A DNA stretch of 64,000 bases from Cherax quadricarinatus. Lineage: Eukaryota; Arthropoda; Malacostraca; Decapoda; Parastacidae. Position 1 is the stretch's first letter. The number at the start of each line of letters is the position of its first letter. Both the position numbers and the translations under genes were made by a program. This document shows, piece by piece, positions 40,949 through 51,472 of the stretch. The notes under the pieces were generated by a model. It made no database searches. It saw only the letters and a list, made by a program, of their open reading frames with translations, and was not told where the DNA came from. The stretch covers positions 1-64,000 of the forward strand of contig NW_027196440.1 of NCBI RefSeq assembly GCF_038502225.1. The letters run 5' to 3'.

Positions 40949-41991
40949 CAAAACTTTTGTGTGTGTCCAGTTTTGTTACAGTAGTAACAGATAAAACTCT
41001 TAAAGGTATTTTTACCATTTGGTGTAGGACTGGTACTGTTTACTCAAGGACCTTAAACATTATCTGATTGTCTAGGTAAACTTTGAACTCCAGCTGACTT
41101 ACCTTTTTCTTCTATTTTAGAGGGCACCTCTGCCTTCATTTGTCCCTGAAAATTCTTGTCCCACTTACCTTTATGACCATAGGGCTTGGAATAAGGTTTA
41201 GAACGAGTGGGGAAATTTTCAGAAGCAGCATGACTGTTTTTACTTACCAATTCCCTGCGAGCCAAGAATCTGTCACCTAGATCCAGTGCTTCTGAAAGAT
41301 TATCTGAGTTTTTGTCCTCCAGATACTCTCTGAGGTCAACAGGGATTGTATTGTACAATTCCTCATGAACCATCAGATCTACTAATTTGTTATAGTCTTT
41401 ATTGACTCCTTTGGAACAAACCCATTTCTTAAAAAGGAACAGTTTCTCATTCCCAAACTCAGTTAAGGTCTGCCCATACTGAAATTTTTGATTCCTGAAC
41501 TTTTGTCTATATTTCTCAGGTATCATTTGGTAGGTAAGCAATACTTCCTCTTTAATCTTATCATAATCAGAAAAATCTTGCCCCTCCAGAGTCTCTACTT
41601 TCTGGAATCCTTTACCCACAAGTTGTGTGCGAACTAGGGTAGCCCACTTCTGTTTGGGCCATCCTTGCTCCAGAGCAGTCTTCTCAAAAAAAGAAAAATA
41701 TCTATCTGGGTCACTCTCTGTAAACTTAGGGACAAAATTTGCAGCTTTAGTTATGTTAAAGTAGTGCTCAGGCTCTTGTTCTGAACCTCCTAACCTTTGA
41801 CGTTCTTCCTCCTTAGCGTTCATTAAGTTCATTTGAGCCTCTAGTACTGCTAATTTAAGTCTCATTCTCTCCATTTCCATATCACCTGGAGTAGGCGATC
41901 CCTCATGTTCACTGTTAACAGGCATGTTTACTGATGAATTATTACCTTCCTCCCTGAAGCCTGAAAAGTTGAAAGACTCATCTTCTGACAT
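40949..41991 (-). pseudogene. gag: E1 Gag with SCAN-like capsid and zinc knuckle
   Basis: The ATG at 41991 (MSEDESFNFSGF) opens about 312 codons to a stop at 41053, then a second in-frame stop, then a CX2CX4HX4C zinc knuckle (CYYCNKTGHTQKFC, about 40995-40950). A charged helix (MEMERMRLKLAVLEAQM) precedes the capsid. KYRQKFRNQKFQYGQT ... FKKWVCSKG ... KLVDLMVHEELYNTIP-VDLREYLEDKNS ... EALDLGDRF follows the helix order and key residues of SCAN domains, which are known to derive from Gmr1-type gag. Two stops separate capsid from nucleocapsid here, so this copy is probably defective. Confidence 0.8.
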
Positions 41992-42373
41992 AGTTTTATC
42001 TTTAAACACTTGCTTCCCTCTTACAGTATCAGTGGACAAAGTTTTCCAAAAACACAGGCACATAAAATAACACAAATTGAATGTAAACTATGCACATAGC
42101 ACTTACCATAACCACAACAAAAATGTGTTACTCAACCTTTCTCCCACCTTAGGAGAAAAACAACCTGTAAACTAATAATATGAAAACAACACTTCCACTG
42201 ACACTACCTTGGTAAATCTTCTCCTACCAGAAACATGCAACTGTTATTACCCCATACCAGTACATATAGTTCAAAGAATGTTTTGAGTTATTTTAGCAGT
42301 CAAATAACTCTCCCGGTCAAGCTCCCATGTTACGTTGGTATGTCTTATTACTTTGATAGTAAGGTTCTCACTA

Positions 42374-42941
42374 TGTGGAAAATACTGTATATATTTTCCA
42401 GAAATTCAGTATTTATATGTAAGTAGATGGCCATACTGTATTTAATAATATTTATGTCACAGAAAACAGAAAGCCTGCGTCTGTGCAGACGAGACTCGCC
42501 ATCTTGGTTTTGAATTTTGTACAAACGTTGGTGTAATGGGAAGAATTTTTCGTGCTCTAGAGGTTAAAATTGTGTTGACACCTCTCAAATAGGAGGCGAA
42601 ATTGGTGGATGTGCATTCCTGCATAACTTGAGATATCAGACGACTGGACAAGACAGCTCCAGGAACCTCAGATAAGCTCTCTAGATTTGTGTGTAATTCT
42701 GGCCAGCATTATTTTCATAGATTTAGTTAGAGTGAGGTTTTTTGAGTATGATACACATTAATCTCCAGTCAAATTGGTGAGTGATATTAAGATATATTTT
42801 CCTTCTGTTATGTAATTGTGTATATATATAACCATTTATTATTTTTAATATACAGTCCACAAATTTATATATTTACCAGTATTCCTGGCATATGTATATT
42901 TCATTTAATTAATAGGTCCAGAACAACTTGTGGTTATGACA
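42374..42941 (+). repeat. E2 5' LTR (568 bp)
   Basis: TG...CA boundaries; homologous to the inverted E3 LTR at 54218-54773. GTGGTAGGTATCGAAGG immediately after could be the primer-binding region. Confidence 0.85.
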
Positions 42942-43677
42942 GTGGTAGGTATCGAAGGGGGACATTTTTTGCGACCTAGGTGTCCCAAATTCCTACTTGT
43001 CTATGTAACATTGATAAATAATAATCTTTATCATTTACTGTTATGTACAGAATTAGTTACATTCAGATAAATGCAATTTTCCACATTTAATTTGCCTGTT
43101 GGTCCTTCTTGAACCGGAGGTAATTAGTGAAGTCATTAATTAGTTAATTACTTAATAATTATATGTGAAATAACAGAAGGAGGTGGATGTTAAGTTCACA
43201 AATTTACTTAATGTGTAGTGGATTATAATAATTACAATATTAATTTTTATAAGCTAAGGTCAAGTCTGGCTAAGTTTATATTAATTTGTATAATATTAAT
43301 TTGATAAGACAATTCTGGCCAAGATTTACATCAGTGTATGTGTAACTGATAAGACAAGTGTGGATAAAGATTATATTGTGTATAATATTAATTTTGCTAT
43401 GCCAAATTCTGGCAAGGATTTATATTAATTCGTATAATAATTTTGATAAGCCAAGGCTGGCTAAAGGTTTGTATTAATGTACATCTAAAATTTATATGTA
43501 AATTTCTTACATGTGTAATTGCTAAGCTCAAGTGTAGCTAACATTATTAATGTGTATTTAAAATTTATATTACAATTTTTTACATGTAATTGCTAAGCTC
43601 AAGTAGCTAGAATTTATTTAAAGGTATTATTTACCTTTATAAAGTGCATAATTTAGTACATAATCAGTGTTATTAAG
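42942..43677 (+). repeat. E2 leader with imperfect ~60-bp repeats
   Basis: The phrase GATAAG-CAA-TCTGGC-AAGATTTATATTAAT recurs about five times between 43240 and 43560 with variation. The same kind of array lies in the E3 leader (53530-53930). It is non-coding. Confidence 0.75.
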
Positions 43678-45080
43678 TTGAATTTAATACATTGCATCAA
43701 GGCTGAAAATGAGGAAATTAACGTAGAAAACAAACATATGGAATATAGAGTAAAGAAAGCATCACTACAGGCTAGGAAAGTTCATGTAACCAAGGCATAT
43801 AATAAGTGCTTGGAATTAATGAATCAAGAAACTCTGAATACTGATGATTTAGAATTGTATTTAGATGCTTTAGGTAATAGATATGATTCATACAAATTAT
43901 ATTACAACAAATATGAAGGAGATTTGTTAGTAAACTGTGTACATGAGACTGAAGTATATCAGTATTATGAATTAGAGGAAAAGATTCTTTTTTGTAAAAG
44001 TCAGGCCTTGAATAAATTAAAATGTGTAAACCAGGCAGTTGGTCAGTCTACTCCAACAAATAATATGTCTTTGCCAAAACTCCCAGAATTGTGTTTGCCT
44101 GTGTTTAATCCTGGAGAAAATTGGGAGGAATTTTGGTAAATTTTTAAAGCAGCTGTGCATGATAGGAGTGATCTAGCCTGTGTAACTAAATTATTTTACC
44201 TCAAAAGACAGGTAAGAGGAGATGCTCTCATACTCATACAAGCCTTTCCCAATGTAGATGACTCTTACAAAGAAGCAGTTGACTTGTTGAAAGTCACTTA
44301 TGGTAATATAGAACAAAGTAGGTTGGATCTAGTGAATATTATTGTTAATTTAAGATCTCCAGATCACACTTACAAAGGTTTACAACAGTTTAGAGTTAAA
44401 CTGGGGAGCACTCTCAAAACTTTAAGTAATAAATATAATCTGAAGGAATCAGACTAGTTATTGAGTGCCATGGTACAGAATAAATTAAGCTGTAAAACAC
44501 TTGAATGGCTCTCGAATAAGTATCACAAGGGTTATTTTGGTCTGGAGGAAATAAGACTAGGTCTACAAGAATTAATTGTTCAGTTGCAGACCAGCCAACT
44601 AACTCATTTTAAAGATACAACACATAATAACTCTGAGGTATCTGTCAAGTTTCACAAAGGGAAAAATTATCCCAATGTTGTTAATCAAAATTCATTTCCT
44701 AAAAAGAGTTGCATTGGTGCATATCAAGTAGCAGGAATCAGAAATAATGATTCTCCACAAGGTAAGAAGAATAAGTACCCTCCTAAGAGTAGCCCAGTTA
44801 ATAAGAAATCAGTCAGAGAAAAGAGAGATTGTCTTTTCTGCAAGGGTACTCATTTATCTAAGAATTGCAATGCATACAATTCATGGAATGATAAAGTTGA
44901 AAGATTGGAGGAACTTGACAGATGTATCAGATGTTTGGGTAATCACAATGTAAAGGATTGTTATGCCAAATTAAACTCCTCTTATCAATGTCACAAAGGA
45001 AGACACCATATAGTCATGTGTAAAGGTCTATATGATAATGTTGATAATAATGATAATTACCTGGAGTTTACCTGGAGAGA
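43678..45080 (+). pseudogene. E2 BEL/Pao Gag, broken
   Basis: Homologous to E3 Gag. The start is lost (ATC AAG GCT where E3 has ATC ATG GCT). A stop after GENWEEFW (TAA, E3 has TCA) and another after NLKESD (TAG, E3 has TGG) split it. Zinc-knuckle-type motifs CLFCKGTHLSKNC and CIRCLGNHNVKDC remain; the third has lost cysteines (SSYQCHKG). The LINE truncates it before protease. It is inactive. Confidence 0.92.
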
Positions 45081-45087
45081 GTTCTGG

Positions 45088-48045
45088 GGGTCAACGCCCC
45101 CATGGCCCGGTCTGTGACCAGGCTTCCTGGTGGATCAGAGCCTGATCAACCAGGCTGTTACTGCTGGCTGCACGCAAACCAACGTACGAGCCACAGCCCG
45201 GCTGGTCAGGAACCGACTTTAGGTGCTTGTCCAGTGCCAGCTTGAAGACTGCCAGGGGTCTGTTGGTAATCCCCCTTATGTATGCTGGGAGGCAGTTGAA
45301 CAGTCTCGGGCCCCTGACACTTATTGTATGGTCTCCTAACGTGCTAGTGACACCCCTGCTTTTCATTGGGGGGATGTTGCATCGTCTGCCAAGTCTTTTG
45401 CTTTCGTAGGATTTTCCAGGTGTATATAATCATGTATCTCTCCCGCCTGCGTTCCAGGGAATACAGGTTTAGGAACCTCAAGCGCTCCCAGTAATTGAGG
45501 TGTTTTATCTCCGTTATGCGCACCGTGAAGGTTCTCTGTACATTTTCTAGGTCAGCAATTTCACCTGCCTTGAAAGGTGCTGTTAGTGTGCAGCAATATT
45601 CCAGCCTAGATAGAACAAGTGACCTGAAGAGTGTCATCATGGGCTTGGCCTCCCTAGTTTTGAAGGTTCTCATTATCCATCCTGTCATTTTTCTAGCAGA
45701 TGTGATTGATACAATGTTATGGTCCTTGAAGGTGAGATCCTCCGACATGATCACTCCCAGATCTTTGACGTTGGTGTTTTGTACTCTGATGAAGATTTAA
45801 TTTCCTCGTGTTTACAATATCTGAGTAATTGAAATTTCTCATCGTTGAACTTCATATTGTTTTCTGCAGTCCACTGAAAGATTTGGTTGATGTCCGCCTG
45901 GAGCATTGCAGTGTCTGCAATGGAAGACACTGTCATGCAGATTCGGGTGTCATCTGCAAAGGAAGACACGGTGCTGTGGCTGACATCCTTGTCTATGTCG
46001 GATATGAGGATGAGGAACAAGATGGGAGCGAGTACTGTGCCTTGTGGAACAGAGCTTTTCACCGTAGCTGCCTCTGACTTTACTCTGTTGATGACTACTC
46101 TCTGCGTTCTGTTAGTGAGGAAATTATAGATCCATCGACCGACTTTTCCTGTTATTCCTTTAGCACGCATTTTGTGCGCTATTACGCCATGGTCACACTT
46201 GTCGAAGGCTTTTGCAAAGTCTGTATATATTACATCTGCATTCTTTTTGTCTTCTAGTGCATTTAGGACCTTGTCGTAGTGATCCAATAGTTGAGACAGA
46301 CAGGAGCGACCTGTTCTAAACCCATGTTGCCCTGGGTTGTGTAACTGATGGGTTTCTAGATGGGTGGTGATCTTGCTTCTTAGGACCCTTTCAAAGATTT
46401 TTATGATATGGGATGTTAGTGCTATTGGTCTGTAGTTCTTTGCTGTTGCTTTACTGCCCCCTTTGTGGAGTGGGGCTATGTCTGTTGTTTTTAGTAACTG
46501 TGGGACGACCCCCGTGTCCATGCTCCCTCTCCATAGGATGGAAAAGGCTCGTGATAGGGGCTTCTTGCAGTTCTTGATGAACACAGAGTTCCATGAGTCT
46601 GGCCCTGGGGCAGAGTGCATGGGCATGTCATTTATCGCCTGTTCGAAGTCATTTGGCATCAGGATAACATCGGATAGGCTTGTGTTAATCAAATTTTGTG
46701 GCTCTCTCATAAAAAATTCATTTTGATCTTCGACTCTCAGTCTGGTTAGCGGCTTGCTAAAAACTGAGTCATATTGGGACTTGAGTAGCTCACTCATTTC
46801 CTTGCTGTCATCTGTGTAGGACCCATCTTGTTTAAGTAGGGGCCCAATACTGGACGTTGTTCTCGATTTTGATTTGGCATAGGAGAAGAAATACTTTGGG
46901 TTTCTTTCGATTTCATTTATGGCTTTTAGTTCTTCCCGCGATTCCTGACTCCTAAAGGATTCTTTTAGCTTAAGTTCGATGCTTGCTATTTCTCTGACCA
47001 GTGTCTCCCTACGCATTTCAGATATATTGACCTCTTTTAGCCGCTCTGTTATTCTTTTCCGTCGCCTGTAAAGGGAGCGCCTGTCTCTTTCTATTTTACA
47101 TCTACTCCTCCTTTTTCTTAGAGGAATAAGCCTTGTGCATACATCGAGTGCCACCGAGTTAATCTGTTCTAGGCATAAGTTGGGGTCTGTGTTGCTTAGT
47201 ATATCTTCCCAGCTTATATCGGTTAGGACTTGGTTTACTTGGTCCCACTTTATGTTTTTGTTATTGAAGTTGAATTTGGTGAATGCTCCCTCGTGACTAA
47301 TCTCATTATGTCGGTCTGGGGCTCCACGCATACATGTCTGAACCTCAATTATGTTGTGATCTGAGTATATTGTTTTTGATATGGTGACATTTCTTATCAG
47401 ATCATCATTGTTAGTGAAGATGAGGTCTAGTGTATTCTCCAGTCTAGTAGGCTCTATTATTTGCTGGTTTAAATTGAATTTTGTGCAGAGATTTAAAAGC
47501 TCGTGTGAGTGTGAGTTTTCATCAGAGCTGCCTCCTGGTGTTATTACTGCAACAATATTATTTGCTATATTCCTCCATTTTAGGTGCCTTAAGTTGAAAT
47601 CCCCCAGGAGCAAGATGTTGGGTGCAGGAGCTGGAAGATTTTCCAGACAGTGGTCAATTTTTAACAGCTGTTCCTGGAATTGCTGGGATGTTGCATCCGG
47701 AGGCTTGTAGACTACCACAATGACTAGGTTTTGGTTCTCGACCTTTACTGCTAAAACTTCCACTACATCATTTGAGGCATTTAGCAGTTCTGTGCAAACA
47801 AGTGACTCTGCAATGTACAGGCCAACCCCCCCCCCCCCTTTTGCCTGTTCACTCTGTCACATCTGTATAGGTTGTAACCTGGGATCCATATTTCGTTGTC
47901 CAAGTGATCCTTTATGTGGGTCTCAGTGAAAGCCGTGAACATTGCCTTTGCCTCTGCAAGCAGTCCACGAATGAAAGGTATTTTGTTGTTTGTTGCTGGC
48001 TTTAGACCCTGTATATTTGCAAAGAAGAATGTTATCGGACTGGTG
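45088..48045 (-). pseudogene. Family B ORF2 endonuclease-RT, frameshifted
   Basis: The endonuclease begins at FFANIQGLKPATNN, then FTETHIKDHLDNEIWIPGYN. A 13-base G-run (47826-47838) shifts frame right after VNRQKGG. The long frame 47763-45751 has VVVYKPPD, LLLGDFNLRH, SDHNIIEV, PLHKGGSKATAKNYRPIAL, YTDFAKAFDKCDHG, SVPQGTVLAPILF and SSFADDTRICM, so catalytic residues are intact. A 28-base loss near 45780 and a loss near 45412 (relative to the 62402 copy) break the C-terminus into further frames. It is inactive unless these are assembly errors. Confidence 0.9.
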
Positions 48046-49270
48046 GTATTGTTGGTACTGGGGGGGATTTTTTTTCCGGCATTAGTATCTGTATCTGTTG
48101 GTTTGGAGTGGAGGCCATCGACTGTGGTTCCACTCCAGGAATGACTGGATTTGGTGTACGATTTCTGCCATTTCCTGCCAGTTTTTTTTTCCTTCCTGGC
48201 ACTAAAAAACCTCTCCCTCTTGAGTGGCTGTGGCTACCCAGGTTTTCCCATGGCCTGGATGTTTTGTATCTTTTTGTCCCCTTTAGATGGTATGCCTGGC
48301 AATTTAAGTTATAGCACAGTCTTTCCTGTACTGAAGAGGTACACATTTCAGGGTGAAAAAGCTTACAGGAAGGGAGTTTGCATTTTCCTGTTGTCATATG
48401 GGCACAGCATTTTCTAGGGTGGTCATAGTTGCATGTCCCGTCTGTTTTTCCAGATTTCCCATGTCTGCAGATACCAAGTGCATAGTATGTGCACAGGCTT
48501 GGTTTCCGTTTGCCTTGGGTTTTTGTGACTGTATTCCCTGTTGGTGAATGTTTCCCTGTCTTATTCCTATCCTCCCTAGCACCAACAATGGAGCTTCTAC
48601 CAGTTGTTTTTGGTAATATATCCTCACTATTGCTAGTGGAGTCTTCTTGTTTGCTATTTCCTGTGGTATTTCTAGTTTGCAATATTGGTTTTATCTTATC
48701 TTTGACTACACTTGTTTCCCCACTACGGCTCCTGTCCCCTATGAGGTCATTTATATGTATTCCTTCCTGCGTATAATTCCCGACTACCTGGACAAAATCT
48801 CCAGCTTCACCATTACTGTCTCCCAGGACAGCACCTCCAGCTTCACCATTACTGTCTCCCAGGACAGCACCTCCAGCTTCACCATTACTGTCTCCCAGGA
48901 CAGCGCTATCAGCCCCACATTTACTGACTACCAGGACATCACCTCCAGCCTTACAGTTTCTGACTACATGGCCAGTATCAAGGGCAGTGCCATTCAGCCC
49001 AGACTTTTTATGTTCCCATCTGTTGTAGAAAGCTTCCAAGTTTTCTATGAAAGCAGCTTTGATGTTATCCTCTTTTAATACCATTGTGATTTTAGTCCAC
49101 AGATTTATCTCATTTGGGCATACCCAAAAACACTTCCCTGTTTTAATACTGCTTGTAGCTAGTTCTTGGATATCTGCACAAGGGGCGTGACACCAATTTC
49201 CACAAAAATGACAATTTATCCATGTGGAAGCCTGTTTGTTTGATTGACTGCAGACTACACAGAGCTTCAT
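48032..49270 (-). CDS. Family B ORF1: PHD finger plus CCCH zinc-finger protein
   Basis: 412 codons, uninterrupted. Residues 4-52 form a PHD-type zinc finger (CVVCSQ...CHFCGNWCHAPC...CFWVC). A low-complexity acidic middle part has three copies of a 12-residue repeat (AVLGDSNGEAGG). Residues about 265-340 hold three Cys/His groups of CCCH type (CTYYALGICRHG...CNYDH, CAHMTTGKCKLPSCKLFH, CYNLNCQAYH), and the C-terminus is basic and Pro-rich. Expected to bind element RNA; PHD is known in CR1 ORF1, while a CCCH cluster is less familiar to me. It overlaps the start of ORF2 slightly. Confidence 0.85.
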   Translation of the reverse strand: MKLCVVCSQSNKQASTWINCHFCGNWCHAPCADIQELATSSIKTGKCFWVCPNEINLWTKITMVLKEDNIKAAFIENLEAFYNRWEHKKSGLNGTALDTGHVVRNCKAGGDVLVVSKCGADSAVLGDSNGEAGGAVLGDSNGEAGGAVLGDSNGEAGDFVQVVGNYTQEGIHINDLIGDRSRSGETSVVKDKIKPILQTRNTTGNSKQEDSTSNSEDILPKTTGRSSIVGAREDRNKTGKHSPTGNTVTKTQGKRKPSLCTYYALGICRHGKSGKTDGTCNYDHPRKCCAHMTTGKCKLPSCKLFHPEMCTSSVQERLCYNLNCQAYHLKGTKRYKTSRPWENLGSHSHSRGRGFLVPGRKKKLAGNGRNRTPNPVIPGVEPQSMASTPNQQIQILMPEKKSPPVPTIPPVR

Positions 49271-49950
49271 AATGATTTGAATGGTTGATTTACTGTAATT
49301 CTACTAGCAATCTCTTGAATACTCTAGTAATAACCTCCTTAAATGAAGCTCTAGCTATTTGTATTTCTATTTCTAACTGTACTTGTATATTGGACAGCTT
49401 ACCGTGTACGTTCCTGATTTATATTTATTGTTTGTGTTTGATTAGGGCGCCTACAACCCCATCCATTTACAGTCTGCTTTATTGTCCAACGAATCCGTTT
49501 GTAACCAGTCAAGGGTTCGGACCATCAAGGGTTCGGACCAGTCGAGGGTTCGGACCAGTCTGATCTGATCAGTGGGTTACTTATTTAAAACACACTGGTC
49601 GGTGATTTGGGCTAACACATGAAGGATCTACTTGAAATTATCTACCCGAGTAATATGTGATTTGATTGATACAAAAGTATAACTTGCGTGTTGAAGAACC
49701 GGTGATTGCTGGCAGCTCCTACAATGACGAACGGTCAAGCCTCAACCCTTGTTTATCAATCGCTGTATCTAGCTTTTCTAGTTTTTTTTCGTCTCCACCA
49801 CAGTAAATGCTATATTATCACTATAGTTGACTGGTGGAAATTTTGGAGGAGGGACACTTTTTCTGTAGTAATAATTGCTTCTCGTTGTGTATATTGCAAC
49901 CGCTGGTAACTACAGGTTATATGAAATTCACAGTATACGTCTGGTATTTC
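49271..49950 (-). promoter_or_regulatory. Family B LINE 5' UTR with short repeats
   Basis: Non-coding leader upstream of ORF1. It contains three tandem ~18-base units TCAAGGGTTCGGACCAG (49508-49560). As the 5' UTR of a LINE it should hold the internal promoter (family knowledge); no specific element was recognised. Confidence 0.6.
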
Positions 49951-49954
49951 AAGA

Positions 49955-51445
49955 AAAAAGAAACTTATTTCTTATATAATTAGCTAATTTGACACCTACA
50001 TAAATGGCTGTTAATTCCAACTGAGGCAAGGTACATGATTTAATTGGAGACACTTTAGCCTTAAACATAACAAGAGAAATAACACTATTACATTGAAGGT
50101 AAGCAACTGCTCCATATGCCAATTTTGAAGCATCACAAAAAATGTGGAGTATATTTTTCCCATTTGGATTGGCCACCTGGCATGGGAACTCCAACATTTG
50201 AATTTTTTCATAATCACCAATTAATTCATCCCACCTGTTAATGAATTCCTCAGGTAGAATTTCATCCCAAGTACATTTAAGTTTCCATGCTTTCTGTATT
50301 AATAATTTCCCTCTTATAGTAAGGGGTGACACTAAACCTAGTGGATCAAAACATTTGGAAACTTCAGCAAGCAAAACTCTCTTAGTTAATTTATTGGGCA
50401 TACTGTAATTATTAGGTTTTAACATTAACAAATCTCTCTCATTATCCCAAGTTAAACCCAATACATTACTACATTTTGGCACTTCATCTCCAGGAACATC
50501 TTTACTTATTTTGTCCTTTAATTTGGATGAATTACTATTCCATTCCCTCAGAAGCATATTTGCACTTTGCATTATTTTATTAGCCTCTCCGTAAGTCATT
50601 AACAGTTCCTCTTCAGTTGACGTCACACCCAGGAAATTGTCCACATAAAATTGTTTGCTCATTACCTTACTCAATGGACTTCCCATACGTTTAAGGTGTG
50701 CATTTATCATCGCTTGAAGTAGGAACGGACTGGATGTAGCACCAAATAATACGCTCCTAAAGTGAAAGGTTTTCAGAGGGCTAAGTGGGTCACTAGGATT
50801 CTCAGGCCATAAGAAGCGGGTACAATCCCGGTCAGCCTCTTGTAAACCCACTCTTAGGAAAGCTTTACTTATGTCAGCCATAAAGGCATAATGCTTCACT
50901 CTGAAATTTAATAAGACATCTCCTAATTTTTCCGTCTACGACGGACCTGTCATCAAACAGTCATTTAAACTAGGTACATTTTTGTTACTCCTGGCACTAC
51001 AATTAAACACAATTCTCAGAGGAGTGGTCTTAGAATCCTTCTTCACTCCGTGATGTGGCAAATAGTGACCATAAATTTTGGCTTGCTCAGGAGGTACCTC
51101 TTCTATAAATTTATTAATTAACTGCTCAGCAATTATATCATTATAGGCAGTTAACAATTCTGGTGTCTTACTCAGTTCGCGGAGCTGAGCCTTTAATTGT
51201 CCATATGCCATTCTGTGATTAGTGGGCAATTCTGGATGGTTCAGTCTCCACGCAAGTCGTACCCAGTATTGTCCAGATTCAAATTTTACATCTTTCAGGT
51301 ACTGCTCCTGAGTAAAAGAATCGTCTGGACTTTCTTCATTTACATTTATTCCAATGCTGTCTAATTCCCACAATTTATGTACTGGCTCAACACCATCCTC
51401 TATGGAAGAATTATACTGGGGCACAATTTCATGAGTAAGACACAC
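49955..51445 (-). pseudogene. E3 BEL/Pao reverse transcriptase and partial RNase H
   Basis: It continues the gag-protease frame after an in-frame TGA at about 51474. Segments: YWVRLAWRLNHPELPTNHRM, YLPHHGVKKDSKTTPLRIVF, then a TAG replacing a sense codon after MTGPS (about 50935), KHYAFMADISKAFLRVGL (first catalytic Asp), LFGATSSPFLLQA and FYVDNFLGV (YVDN form, common in BEL/Pao). After the RT comes the A17-type region with FDPLGLVSPLTIRGK and the RNase H start FCDASKLAYGAVAYL with LPQLELTA. It ends at the LINE junction. Confidence 0.92.
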
Positions 51446-51472
51446 AGTTATGGTATTTGTAGTTTCCTCTAG

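Larger units (their letters stand above)
36441..42373 (-). mobile_element. E1: Gypsy-class LTR retrotransposon, Gmr1-type domain order
   Basis: Minus-strand element: the 3' LTR is 36441-37255 (TGTTACG...ATAACA on plus), polypurine tract at 37256-37270 (minus: GTCTGGAGGTGGGGG), pol 38171-40837, gag 40949-41991, primer-binding-site candidate 42311-42327 (minus: TGGGAGCTTGACCGGGA) directly after the remnant of the 5' LTR (42328-42373). The first 46 bases of both LTRs agree except for one base; the rest of the 5' LTR is missing because E2 lies there. pol runs protease, integrase, RT, RNase H, unlike standard Gypsy. Confidence 0.88.
42374..45056 (+). mobile_element. E2: BEL/Pao LTR element, 5' part, inserted in E1 LTR
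   Basis: The 5' LTR is 42374-42941 (TGTGGAAAATACTG...GGTTATGACA). A repeat-rich leader (42942-43677) and a gag region follow, and the element ends abruptly at 45056 where the family B LINE begins. It is close to E3 by eye. It lies between E1's LTR remnant and the LINE. Confidence 0.9.
45057..49950 (-). mobile_element. Near-full-length family B (CR1-like) LINE
   Basis: Minus strand: 5' UTR 49271-49950, ORF1 48032-49270, ORF2 about 45088-48045, and a short 3' tail at 45057-45090 (TACCTGGAGTTTACCTGG on plus). Two-ORF organisation with a PHD-bearing ORF1 and APE endonuclease-RT is typical of the CR1 group. It sits between two opposing BEL/Pao elements. Confidence 0.92.

Noticed and set aside
50500..50700. 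YVDN in E3 RT as an inactivating mutation
   Set aside because: From family knowledge, YVDN occurs naturally in many BEL/Pao RTs, so it is not evidence of decay by itself.
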